Source: an uncultured Clostridia bacterium (GTDB lineage: Bacteria > Bacillota > Clostridia > Christensenellales > Borkfalkiaceae). From it: a stretch of DNA of 60,521 nt. Both the position numbers and the translations under genes were made by a program. Under the pieces are notes generated by a model. It made no database searches, was not told the origin of the DNA, and saw only the letters and a list, made by a program, of their open reading frames with translations. Below are positions 34,339 to 42,260 of this stretch, in pieces. The first letter of the stretch is position 1. Each line of letters starts with the position of its first letter. The DNA lies in contig CANQUD010000007.1 in NCBI GenBank assembly GCA_947626935.1, forward strand, positions 1 to 60,521, written 5' to 3'.

Positions 34339-35769
34339 ATGAAGAAGAAAAGTGCTTTGCGGATCCTTCTTTCCTTTGTCCTCTGTTCCATGATCGCGAT
34401 GGGCGCGTGTGCCTGTTCATTCGGGTCATGGGGTTCGGGCAATTCGGGGAATACCGCAACGGAGACGGATCCTACGATACGCTCCGTCTATGACCTCTAT
34501 GCGGAGCGTTGCGCCGCAAATGGGGACGATCCCTTGACCTATGATGCTTGGCTGTCATCCATCAAGGGGGAAAAGGGTGACAAAGGCGACAAGGGGGAGA
34601 GCGGAAACGGCTGGCATTACGGCAACGGCGCCCCCTCCGCGACGCTCGGAAAGAACGGCGATCTTTACCTCAATTTCGAAAATTACGACATCTACGTCAA
34701 AGAGGGCGGTCAATGGAGCGTCCGCGGCAACATCAAGGGTGAAAAAAGGGATCCCGCAGAGGGCGGATCGGGTTCGGAAAGCGAAGGTACAACTGCAGAA
34801 TTGCAAATACACTTTCTTGAGCTTGGTTCAAAATATACGGGCGACTGTATTTATATTAAAATCGGCGATACTGATATTCTTGTTGACGGTGGTTGCCGCG
34901 AAGCTTCCGCCGATACGATTGAGCGGTATGTTGATGCTTTATGCACCGACAACACGCTTGAATATGTTATCGTTACACATGCCGACCAAGATCATATTGC
35001 CGCATTTGCAGGGAACGGCACCTACGCGAGCCTGTTTGAACGCTTTGTTTGTGAGAAGATCATAGATTTTCCGAAGACTGGCAAAACAACGGATGTATAC
35101 AATAGATATGTGTCATCGCGCAACAAAGAGGTTGAGGTGGGTGCGGTACATTATACAGCGCTCGAATGCTACAACAATATAAATGGGGCGCAACAAAGTT
35201 ATGAACTCTCTGAAGGTGTCACGCTCAACTTCCTCTACAACTATTACTACGAACACAGCACATCCGATGAGAACAATTATTCCGTATGCTTCTACATCAA
35301 CCAAGGTGACTATAACTATCTATTCACAGGTGATTTGGAAGAAAGCGGCGAAGCGTTTCTTGTACAAAATAACGATTTACCGCATTGTAAACTCTACAAA
35401 GCAGGGCATCACGGTAGTAAGACATCTTCCACGGAAGCCCTTCTCTCTGTCATTCAACCTGAATATGTATGCGTGTGCTGTGTCGCAGGATCACCAGAGT
35501 ACACTGTAACTAATGAAAACATGTTTCCAACGCAGTTGATGATCGATCGTGTAGCGAAATATACGAAGAATATTTTCGTCACATCGCTCGTTGTAGATCC
35601 TGTAGAAGGGCAAAAAAAGTGGGGCGGAATCACATCCATGAACGGTAACGTAACTGTTTGTTCAAATGGGGTCGATTTTACCGTGACGGGAAGCAACAAT
35701 TCGACGATCTTGAAGGATACCGATTGGTTCAAACAGAACAGAACATGGCCGTCGTACGGCGTTCAATAG
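34339..35769 (+). CDS. chimeric lipoprotein: collagen-like segment, WYxGxGAP module and metallo-beta-lactamase (ComEC-like) domain
   Basis: A 476-residue product starting MKKKSALRILLSF, with AAGGAG upstream. A lipoprotein signal ends near Cys24 (MGACAC). Residues 77-89 are collagen-like (GEKGDKGDKGESG). Residues 92-136 form a WHYGNGAPSATLGKNGDLYL module like those at the start of the second giant protein. From about 155 a metallo-beta-lactamase fold follows, with THADQDH (His214, Asp216, Asp218, His219) and GHHGSK (His357-Lys361), the pattern of the ComEC C-terminal nuclease domain. From about 34790 onwards codons become much richer in A and T than in the first part or the neighbours, which suggests that the hydrolase part was acquired. 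It would sit on the outer face of the membrane. Substrate unknown; nuclease activity is possible. Confidence 0.8.
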   Translation: MKKKSALRILLSFVLCSMIAMGACACSFGSWGSGNSGNTATETDPTIRSVYDLYAERCAANGDDPLTYDAWLSSIKGEKGDKGDKGESGNGWHYGNGAPSATLGKNGDLYLNFENYDIYVKEGGQWSVRGNIKGEKRDPAEGGSGSESEGTTAELQIHFLELGSKYTGDCIYIKIGDTDILVDGGCREASADTIERYVDALCTDNTLEYVIVTHADQDHIAAFAGNGTYASLFERFVCEKIIDFPKTGKTTDVYNRYVSSRNKEVEVGAVHYTALECYNNINGAQQSYELSEGVTLNFLYNYYYEHSTSDENNYSVCFYINQGDYNYLFTGDLEESGEAFLVQNNDLPHCKLYKAGHHGSKTSSTEALLSVIQPEYVCVCCVAGSPEYTVTNENMFPTQLMIDRVAKYTKNIFVTSLVVDPVEGQKKWGGITSMNGNVTVCSNGVDFTVTGSNNSTILKDTDWFKQNRTWPSYGVQ

Positions 35770-35784
35770 AAAAAGAGGCACCCC

Positions 35785-36405
35785 ATGTCGCAAATTACTG
35801 CCATCACACCCCAAAAAAAGGACAAAACACGCTGCAATTTAGAGATCGACGGCAAGTTCTTTTGCGGCATGAAACTTGTCACCGTAATGCAAAACCGCCT
35901 CAAGGTCGGCACTGAGATCGCGGCGGAGGAACTTTCACGGATGCAGCTCGAGAGCGAGAAGGAGACCGCTCTCGATAAGGCGCTCTTCCACATCACTGCG
36001 ACGATGAAAACGGAGCGCGAGATCAGAGATTTTCTCAAAAAGAAGGGATATCTCGAAGATGTGTGCGACTATGTTGTGGAACGCATGCGCGAGCAGCGCT
36101 TTCTCGACGACGGTGCATATGCCCGTGCGTATGCGGAGAGTATGTCAAAAAAGAAAGGAGCTCGTCTCATTGCGATGGAACTCAAGCAAAAGGGTGTCTC
36201 CGATGATGCGATCGGGGAAGCTTTGACGGGACTTTCCGAGGACGAAGCCGCAAAGAACTGTCTGGAAAAGTATCTCCGCGGCAAGGACGTGTCGGACAAG
36301 AAGGTCATTCAAAAGGCTTACGCCAATCTTATTTCCAAGGGGTTCGACTACGAAACGGCAAAGCGTGCGCTGGAAGGGTTGAGGGACGAGGATGAGGATC
36401 GATAG
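35785..36405 (+). CDS. recX: recombination regulator RecX
   Basis: RecX binds RecA filaments and limits their activity. This 206-residue protein shows the three-helix repeats typical of the family: ALFHITATMKTEREIRDFLKKKGY, then VERMREQRFLDDGAYARAYAESMSKKKGARLIAMELKQKGV, then YANLISKGFDYETAKRALEGL. The N-terminal ITPQKKDKTRCNLEIDG strand is also characteristic. AGAGG precedes the ATG, 16 bases after the lipoprotein gene. It overlaps the biotin ligase gene by 14 bases. No recA is in the window. Confidence 0.9.
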   Translation: MSQITAITPQKKDKTRCNLEIDGKFFCGMKLVTVMQNRLKVGTEIAAEELSRMQLESEKETALDKALFHITATMKTEREIRDFLKKKGYLEDVCDYVVERMREQRFLDDGAYARAYAESMSKKKGARLIAMELKQKGVSDDAIGEALTGLSEDEAAKNCLEKYLRGKDVSDKKVIQKAYANLISKGFDYETAKRALEGLRDEDEDR

Positions 36406-37084
36406 GCTCGAATCGGTGGATTCCACCAATCTCTATCTCAAACGTTTTCTCGAAAAACGGGAAGATATCGCCGTTTTTTCCGATATTCAGACAAACGGAA
36501 TGGGGACGAAAGGGCGATCCTTTCTCTCCGATCTCGGGGGCGTTTATTTCTCCGTTCTGACGTTCTATCACGAGCTTCCGACCTCGGAAGCATTCCGCAT
36601 CATGGCGCATGCTGCCGTTGCGGTGTGCCGAACGGCGGAGCATTTCGGGATCGAGGCAGAGATCAAATGGCCCAACGATGTCCGCGCAGCGGGAAAAAAA
36701 CTTGCGGGGATCCTCATTGAGAACGGATTTCGGGGGGATCTCATCGATCACAGCATCGTCGGCATCGGTCTGAATGTCCGAAACGACGTGTCACCTCTCA
36801 ACGGGATCGCCGTCAGCATGAAGAACTTGCTTTCCGTCCCGCCGCGTGTCGTTGAGGTCCGAAACAGCTTGCTTGAAAATTATCTGCGCCCGTCAACATT
36901 CGAAGAATACTTATCCCATGTGCATTTTTTGGGGAAACAACTTCAGGTCACCGAAGGAGAAGAACATTATTTTGCCGTCGCAAGGCAAGTTCTCCCCGAC
37001 GGAAGGCTTGAAGTGGAGAGGGACGGGATGTCCCGCCTTCTTTCGGACGCCGAGATCGCGCTTTGTCCCGAGGTAAAACGATGA
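36392..37084 (+). CDS. birA: biotin--[acetyl-CoA-carboxylase] ligase, catalytic form without DNA-binding domain
   Basis: Attaches biotin to the carrier lysine of acetyl-CoA carboxylase through biotinyl-AMP. The 230-residue protein starts directly at the catalytic domain: VDSTN at 9-13, the glycine-rich loop NGMGTKGRSF at 35-44, KWPND at 92-96 and the GKKLAGILIE strand. The SH3-like C-terminal domain follows. It lacks the N-terminal helix-turn-helix of E. coli BirA, so it should not repress biotin genes. It overlaps recX by 14 bases, and its stop overlaps the next ATG. Confidence 0.92.
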   Translation: MRIDRLESVDSTNLYLKRFLEKREDIAVFSDIQTNGMGTKGRSFLSDLGGVYFSVLTFYHELPTSEAFRIMAHAAVAVCRTAEHFGIEAEIKWPNDVRAAGKKLAGILIENGFRGDLIDHSIVGIGLNVRNDVSPLNGIAVSMKNLLSVPPRVVEVRNSLLENYLRPSTFEEYLSHVHFLGKQLQVTEGEEHYFAVARQVLPDGRLEVERDGMSRLLSDAEIALCPEVKR

Positions 37085-37713
37085 AATATGCCTTTACAAA
37101 TGCGCAAATGCGCGAATTTGACAAAAGAGCAACAATGACGATGTCTGTCTCCGTTCTGATGAAACGAGCAGGCGAGGCGCTTGCCGACGCCGTTGAAGCC
37201 GCGCTTGAGCGTCTCGGACAAAGGGACGCCGTCTTTGTATGCGGCGGTGGGAACAACGGCGGAGACGGCTTTGTTGCCGCCGAACTTCTCCGAAAGAGGG
37301 GATATGACGTTGCAATCGTCTGCCTTGCGGATCATTTTTCCGAAGGCTGTGCGGAAGCAAAAGCTACGTATGGGGGCGAAATCCTTGCAAGGATCCCCCG
37401 ACGGATCTACTCTGTCACCGTCGACTGCCTCTTCGGAACGGGACTTTCCCGTCCCGTCGATCGTGAAAATGCAGATCTCGTATCCTTTATCAACAGCGGA
37501 AGATATGTCATCGCCTGCGACATTCCCACGGGACTTTCCGACGGCGGGATTGCCTTTTCTCCCTGTGTCAAGGCAAAGGAAACGGTCTGTATGGGTCAAT
37601 TAAAAACTGCCCTCATCCTTTCGGACGGGGCAGATCTCAGCGGAAAATCACCGTCGCGGACATCGGCATTCCCGCGGAAAACGGTGCGGAAGTTTGGGAA
37701 GATCGAGACATAA
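37081..37713 (+). pseudogene. NAD(P)H-hydrate epimerase half of a frameshifted repair gene
   Basis: The epimerase converts R-NAD(P)HX to the S form. The start MKYAFTNAQMREFDKRA has GAGG upstream and overlaps the biotin ligase stop. The epimerase domain is present with GGGNNGGDG at 55-63 and a complete core. Near 37645, after GADLSGK, the frame drifts into a basic nonsense tail and stops at 37713. The natural continuation (ITVADIGIPAENGAEV) lies in the -1 frame, so one A appears to be missing in the run GGAAAA at about 37640-37645. In relatives the two halves form one polypeptide. This could be a real inactivating mutation, a sequencing or assembly error in a homopolymer, or slippage. Confidence 0.8.
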
Positions 37714-38531
37714 AGGCGTATTTTCCCGAGAAAAAGTCCAATTCCAACAAGGGGAATTACGGATCCGTCTCCATTCTTGCAGGGTACGGAACACTCGGTG
37801 CGCCGCTCCTGTCGGTCGGCGGGGCGTTGAGATCGGGCGCAGGGTATACGGAATTTTGGATTCCCGCTTCGGAGACGGGGGAGATCGACGAGATGCACAG
37901 AACTGTCATCACGGCGAAATATCCCGCATGTATCTTTCATTTTTTTGCGGATGAACCCTTCCATACACAGGCGGTCGCGTTTGGAATGGGCGCGGGCGTC
38001 GGTCAGCGGCAGCGGGAGATCCTCGAAGAACTTCTTTCGACGTACACGTGCGGGACTCTCGTGCTCGACGCAGATGCCTTGAACACACTTTCCGCCTATG
38101 GGGTCGAAATTTTGCGCAAAAAGAGTTGCCGTATCGTCATAACGCCTCATCCGAAAGAGTTTTCGCGTCTCACGGGCAAGAGCGTGGAGACTCTTCTCTC
38201 CGACCCTATCGGAGCCGCAAAGAGTTTCTCAAAGGAATACGGCGTCACGGTCGTTCTGAAGAACAACCGTACGGTCATTGCGGAAGGGGACAGGGTCGCG
38301 ATCTCCCTGACGGGTTCGCCCGTCCTCTCCAAGGGCGGCAGCGGAGATGTGCTTGCGGGGTTCCTTGCGGGAACGATTGCCCGCGGTATCCCGCCCTTTG
38401 AGGCGGCTGTCGTCTCATCCTACCTTCTCGGACGTGCGGGAGAACTTCTCGCCGCTGAGAGGGACGAATATTCTCCCGACGCGACAGACGTCATCGGGTA
38501 TCTCTCCAAAGCGATCCGCTCGGTCATGTGA
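37645..38531 (+). pseudogene. ADP-dependent NAD(P)H-hydrate dehydratase half, out of frame with its start
   Basis: This half removes water from S-NAD(P)HX using ADP. In the -1 frame relative to the epimerase part, the open reading continues from about 37645 to the stop at 38531 with no in-frame ATG at its beginning; the first possible start is a TTG at 37827. Domain signatures are intact: NKGNYGSVSILAGYGTLGAP, GMGAGVGQ, LVLDADALN, TPHPKEFSRLTG and the ADP-binding SKGGSGDVLAGFLAG. Intactness on both sides of a single base error favours a recent event or an error in the data. Its end overlaps a convergent gene by 8 bases. Confidence 0.8.
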
Positions 38532-39288
38532 CTTCCGCAAACCCGATCGCCCTTACAAGTACGGCAGTCACGAGCAAAACGCAGCCGCTGATGAGATAAT
38601 AGAGCGGAAAGAGTGTAAAAAGACTCATGATGAGGAGCAGACAACCGCTCAAAAAGAAGGGACGTGCGTTCTTTTTGGAGAAAGATCTCTTAAGATTTGC
38701 CTTGACCGATCTGCGCGGAAGTTGCCCGCAGATGAGCGGATGCGGCGTCGTTCCCGTCCTTGCAAACAGCGCATACACGTCATCTCCCCGCAAAATTCCC
38801 TTTTGGAAGCGCAGCAGAAGCTTTTCCGCTTCCGCCGTCACGGCATTGCAGGCGACGGTGAACCGCTCTTCCCCGTACGATCTCAAGAGCCGCGCCACCG
38901 CATCGGCGGAGAGGGGTTCCATCGTGAAGAGAGGAATGACCAATTCTCCGTCCCGCTCGAGGACATCGCCCTTGAGGTTGGCTTCTCCGCCGTCCGCGAC
39001 GAGCGCCGTCAGGAGCGCCGCCCGCACCCGTTCCTCCTTTTCGAGGGCAAGATGCAGAAGCAGGGCGTCCCGTTCTTCCTTCTCCCGTTTTCCCTTGACC
39101 TTCTTCCGCCGTGCGCGGGAAAGCACAAACCCGCTGCCTGCACCCGTGACAGCGGCGACGAGAAGGGAGATGAGGAGACAGACCCACAGGCTTTGGCGGA
39201 AATAGCGAAGGATCCCAAAGGTCACAAAGCATGCGGAGAGGGTATAAAAGAGGACGTCGAGGACGTCCGCAAGGCAAAACCGTTTCAT
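38524..39288 (-). CDS. membrane protein of unknown function
   Basis: A 254-residue protein with two N-terminal membrane helices (about 10-28 and 34-52: VLDVLFYTLSACFVTFGIL and VCLLISLLVAAVTGAGSG). A cytoplasmic middle of about 140 residues rich in K, R and E follows, then two C-terminal helices (PFFLSGCLLLIMSLFTLFPLYYLISGCVLLVTAVLV). The middle has regular ALLLHLALEKEERVRAALLTALVADGG helices. I do not recognise the family. It is convergent with the hydrate-repair gene and divergent from nadD, standing alone on the minus strand. No strong ribosome site is seen before the ATG (CATATG). Confidence 0.65.
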   Translation of the reverse strand: MKRFCLADVLDVLFYTLSACFVTFGILRYFRQSLWVCLLISLLVAAVTGAGSGFVLSRARRKKVKGKREKEERDALLLHLALEKEERVRAALLTALVADGGEANLKGDVLERDGELVIPLFTMEPLSADAVARLLRSYGEERFTVACNAVTAEAEKLLLRFQKGILRGDDVYALFARTGTTPHPLICGQLPRRSVKANLKRSFSKKNARPFFLSGCLLLIMSLFTLFPLYYLISGCVLLVTAVLVRAIGFAEVT

Positions 39289-39325
39289 ATGGAGTAATTT
39301 TTGCCCCGAATTTCACAAATTAAAC

Positions 39326-39354
39326 TTGCAAACGGGACGAAAGTATTGTATAAT
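39326..39354 (+). promoter_or_regulatory. sigma-A promoter of nadD-yqeK, implying a leaderless mRNA
   Basis: TTGCAA (39326-39331), 17 bases, perfect TATAAT (39349-39354). The nadD ATG begins at 39361, exactly where transcription should start, and no Shine-Dalgarno lies between. Confidence 0.75.
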
Positions 39355-39360
39355 CAAGCT

Positions 39361-40497
39361 ATGAAGATCGCACTCTTCGGGGGATCGTTCGACCCCGTCC
39401 ACAGGGAACATATTCGGATCGCCGAAGAAGCGAAGCGGGAGCTGGGACTTCAAAAGCTCCTTTTCATTCCATCTTACCGAGCGCCGCACAAGGCGTTGGG
39501 CGCGATCGCAAGCGGAGAGGACCGTCTTGCCCTTCTCCGCGCCGCATGCAGTTCTCTACCCTTTGCGGAAGCGGACGATATCGAGCTCCGCGCCGAGGGG
39601 ACGAGCTACACCTATCTCACTTGCCGCGCCTTCAGGGAAAGATTTCCGCACGACGAGCTGTTTTTCCTCGTCGGGGCAGACATGCTTGAGGACTTTTTCA
39701 CTTGGAAGTTGCCCGAGGAGATCCTGAAAAACGTCACGCTCGTCGCATGCGGGCGGGGCGAAGAGCAGGTGAGCGGACTGCATGAGAAGTTTCGTTCCCG
39801 TTTCGGGAAAGATTTTACGGAACTTTCCTTTGCGGGGAAAGAAATCTCTTCCACGGACCTTCGCGTTGCCATCGCATTCGGGGATCCCGAAGCCGAAGAG
39901 TTTCTTCCGCCCGAGACTGTTCCGCTCCTGCGGGAGAGGGGACTCTACCGCTATCCGCAGATCGAGGGGGCTATGGCTCTTCTGACGCAAAAACGGAAGG
40001 AACACAGCGAGCGCGTCGCAAAGATGGCGTGCGCGAGAGCGAGGAGCCTCAAGCTACCCGAGGAGAAGGCGCTCTCCGCCGCGATGCTCCATGACTGCGG
40101 CAAATATGTCCGGAAAACCGACCCCATGCTGCAAAATTTCCGTCCGCCCGAGGACGTTCCAGAGCCTGTTCTGCATCAATACACGGGGGCGTATCTTGCG
40201 GAACACCTCTTTCACGTCACCGATGAGGACGTGCTGAACGCCGTCCGCTATCACACGAGCGGAAGGGAGAACATGTCCCAACTCGAAAAACTCATCTTTC
40301 TTTCCGATCTTCTCGAAGAGGGGCGCAGCTTTGCGGGCATAGAGCCGCTGCGGGAAGCGTTTTGGAAAGACCTCGACCTCTGCATGTATCTTTCTCTGAA
40401 GCACCAACTTGCCTATCTGGAAGAACGAGGGGAGCCGATCTATCCGCTCACGCAGAGGGCGTTCGACTGGTTGAAAACGCATACGCGTTTCGAATAA
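39361..40497 (+). CDS. nadD: nicotinate-nucleotide adenylyltransferase fused to YqeK HD hydrolase
   Basis: A 378-residue two-domain protein. Residues 1-about 200 are NadD, which makes deamido-NAD from nicotinate mononucleotide and ATP: MKIALFGGSFDPVHREH carries the nucleotidyltransferase GGSFDPVH..H motif, and ISSTDLR near 171 is the second signature. Residues about 205-378 are the HD-domain hydrolase YqeK, known in Bacillus as an Ap4A hydrolase. His215 lies in KEHSERVAKMA and the HD pair His244-Asp245 in AAMLHDCGKY. In Bacillus these are two adjacent genes; here they are one frame without a stop. The start codon falls at the predicted transcription start. rsfS follows after 20 bases, the usual order nadD-yqeK-rsfS. 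Confidence 0.92.
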   Translation: MKIALFGGSFDPVHREHIRIAEEAKRELGLQKLLFIPSYRAPHKALGAIASGEDRLALLRAACSSLPFAEADDIELRAEGTSYTYLTCRAFRERFPHDELFFLVGADMLEDFFTWKLPEEILKNVTLVACGRGEEQVSGLHEKFRSRFGKDFTELSFAGKEISSTDLRVAIAFGDPEAEEFLPPETVPLLRERGLYRYPQIEGAMALLTQKRKEHSERVAKMACARARSLKLPEEKALSAAMLHDCGKYVRKTDPMLQNFRPPEDVPEPVLHQYTGAYLAEHLFHVTDEDVLNAVRYHTSGRENMSQLEKLIFLSDLLEEGRSFAGIEPLREAFWKDLDLCMYLSLKHQLAYLEERGEPIYPLTQRAFDWLKTHTRFE

Positions 40498-40517
40498 ACA
40501 CATCACGGAGGAACATT

Positions 40518-40865
40518 ATGGAAAGCTACGAACTCGCAAAAAAGGCATGCAAGGCGCTGTCCGACAAGAAGGGCGAAGACATCGTCATTCTCAACGTCGG
40601 CGACCAGACGGTGGTCTGCTCCTATTTTGTCATCGCGAGCGGCAAATCCACCACGCAAGTGCGTGCGCTCTGCGAAAATGTGGAAGAACAGCTCAAAAAG
40701 CTCGATCTTGAACCCGTCCGCACGGAAGGGGTACGGGAAGGCAGATGGGGCGTTCTCGACTACGGCGACGTCGTCATTCACGTTTTCAACGAGGAGTCCC
40801 GTCTCTTCTATTATCTCGAACGGCTGTGGGACAGCGGACAAAACCTCGAACACTATAAAGATTGA
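40518..40865 (+). CDS. rsfS: ribosomal silencing factor RsfS
   Basis: Binds uL14 on the large ribosomal subunit and blocks subunit joining under nutrient limitation. The 115-residue product starts MESYELAKKACKALSDKKGED, with GGAGG upstream. It has the family core DIVILNVGDQTVVCSYFVIASGKSTTQVRAL and the C-terminal GRWGVLDYGDVVIHVFNEESRLFYYLERLW. Length and neighbours (after nadD-yqeK) are typical. Confidence 0.95.
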   Translation: MESYELAKKACKALSDKKGEDIVILNVGDQTVVCSYFVIASGKSTTQVRALCENVEEQLKKLDLEPVRTEGVREGRWGVLDYGDVVIHVFNEESRLFYYLERLWDSGQNLEHYKD

Positions 40866-40873
40866 GGACAACG

Positions 40874-41122
40874 CTATTTGAATTGGATGCGCTTGGGGTC
40901 GGAGTATTCCGACTTCGGGCGCTTTTTTTTGCGCTCGACGATGTAGTAGACGGGTTCCGTCTGTCCGCGGGAAGGTTCCGTCTTCTTTGCGGGTCTTGCC
41001 TGTTTCTTCATGGATCTGTAACCGATGGCTGCAAGACGGACGGCATGCACGGCAAACGCACAGAGAAGGAACAAAATGACGGTATAAAATGCGCCCCAAG
41101 CTTGGATCGAAAGGAGATTCAT
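40874..41122 (-). CDS. small membrane protein with basic tail, function unknown
   Basis: An 82-residue protein: one membrane helix (about 8-32, WGAFYTVILFLLCAFAVHAVRLAA) followed by a very basic tail ending PVYYIVERKKKRPKSEYSDPKRIQF. Such small basic single-helix proteins occur beside rsfS in related Clostridia, by recollection and not checked. No strong ribosome site is visible. It is convergent with rsfS and divergent from the next gene, which supports a real gene in this slot. Confidence 0.55.
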   Translation of the reverse strand: MNLLSIQAWGAFYTVILFLLCAFAVHAVRLAAIGYRSMKKQARPAKKTEPSRGQTEPVYYIVERKKKRPKSEYSDPKRIQFK

Positions 41123-41203
41123 GCGAAAATGATATCATCTTTATGCTGTCATTTTCTGTGAGAAAATGGCATAATGGGGACGGATTTAGGGGAAAATATC
41201 CGC

Positions 41204-41959
41204 ATGGAAGATTTGATCGGTCCGAAACTTACGCCCGAGGACAGAGCCGCTTTTACCGAATTCAAGCGCACGAGAAGGGAACAAGAGGTCAGAAATGTTC
41301 TGAAAAGACTTCTCGCCGACGCATCCAGACGGGAGACGGACAATGCTCTTCTCAAAAAAATTTGCGACTATGCAAAGAGATCCGAACTCAGCGGCGTGTT
41401 GGTCTCTCCCGTCCATGTGTCTGCCGCAAGGCGGCATCTCGCGGAGAGCGGCGTCCGCGTCATCTGCATCGTCGGCGGCAACGGGGAAACTCTTCCCGCC
41501 GTCAAAAAATACGAGGCAAAGCGTGCGCTCAAGGCAGGGGCGGGGGAGATCCGCCTCATCCCGTGCTATCCGGCGTTGATCGGGAACGATCTTTCCTACC
41601 TCAAGCGGGAGCTCCGCAAGGTGCGAAGGGTCGCCAAAAACCGCGGCGTCGTGCTCTCCCTCGAGGACCATTCTCTCGGCGAACGGGAGATCGCCCTCGG
41701 CACGCGGGCGGCTGCGGAAGGCGGAGCGACGGGCGTCTGCGTGCGCGGCGAGACGGAACTTGTACTGCGGGCGGTCGGGTGCGCGGCAGGAAAGCTCTCC
41801 GTCGACTGTTCGGGCGTCGAAAATGCCGACCAGCTCCGCTCGCTCATCTCCCTCGGCGCCGTCCGTCTCGTTTCGCCATGTCCCGAGAGCATTTCCGAGC
41901 AGCTCTTCTCCGCGCTCGATGCCTCGGTTTTTGCAGAGGGAAATTTTCCCTCGGACTGA
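41204..41959 (+). CDS. DeoC-like TIM-barrel protein lacking the Schiff-base lysines
   Basis: A 251-residue protein starting MEDLIGPKLTPEDRAAF, with AGGGGA ten bases upstream. An ATG ten codons earlier (41174) overlaps a CATAAT -10-like box and is disfavoured. The order of strands follows deoxyribose-phosphate aldolase: VICIVGGNGETLPAVKKYEAKRALKAGAGEI, then LIPCYPALIGNDLSYLKREL, GVVLSLEDHSL, TGVCVRGE, KLSVDCSGVENADQLRSLISLGAVRLV. The Schiff-base lysine normally in VKTSTGF is absent (GVCVRGE), and the second lysine of KASGGI is also absent (SVDCSGV). It is therefore probably not an active aldolase, and may be a regulator or a different enzyme. Confidence 0.6.
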   Translation: MEDLIGPKLTPEDRAAFTEFKRTRREQEVRNVLKRLLADASRRETDNALLKKICDYAKRSELSGVLVSPVHVSAARRHLAESGVRVICIVGGNGETLPAVKKYEAKRALKAGAGEIRLIPCYPALIGNDLSYLKRELRKVRRVAKNRGVVLSLEDHSLGEREIALGTRAAAEGGATGVCVRGETELVLRAVGCAAGKLSVDCSGVENADQLRSLISLGAVRLVSPCPESISEQLFSALDASVFAEGNFPSD

Positions 41960-41985
41960 AATTGTCCGTTCGGATGTCCGTTTTT
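41952..41985 (+). terminator. terminator after the DeoC-like gene
   Basis: CGGAC..GTCCG and the repeated GTCCG can form alternative hairpins just before a TTTTT tract at 41981-41985. A further palindrome GAGGGAAATTTTCCCTC (41936-41952) overlaps the end of the gene. Confidence 0.6.
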
Positions 41986-42102
41986 CCGCCCGAACACCTT
42001 GCGCATATAACAATTTATGTTCCGATTTTTCAAAATTCGTCGTTTCGGGGAAATTTTTTCGAAAAAAAAGGATTTTTATGAAAGATTTTTTCTTTCAAAT
42101 CA

Positions 42103-42131
42103 TTGACTTGCCCTTTTAATCGTGATATAAT
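42103..42131 (+). promoter_or_regulatory. sigma-A promoter of the second giant gene
   Basis: TTGACT (42103-42108), 17 bases, TATAAT (42126-42131). Transcription would start near 42138, giving a leader of about 120 bases. The AT-rich stretch from 41986 to 42102 holds nothing else that I recognise. Confidence 0.82.
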
Positions 42132-42149
42132 CTGTCTGTATGACATAGA

Positions 42150-42220
42150 GTCTGCGTTTTTCGCCTTACGCGTGTGCGCGTGACATACAATCAACGCACG
42201 GCGGACAGGCGGTTGCAGAC
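42150..42220 (+). ncRNA. foldable 5' leader of the second giant gene
   Basis: GTCTGC (42150-42155) can pair with GCAGAC (42215-42220), enclosing TCGCC/GGCG pairing and the hairpin ACGCG-TGTG-CGCGT (42168-42181). GTGCG/CGCAC is a competing partner. Like the leader of the first giant gene it may be regulatory, but the two do not look homologous. Found by eye only. Confidence 0.3.
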
Positions 42221-42260
42221 GAAGAAAACGAAATCTAATCTGTGTCAAGAGGAGAAAAGC

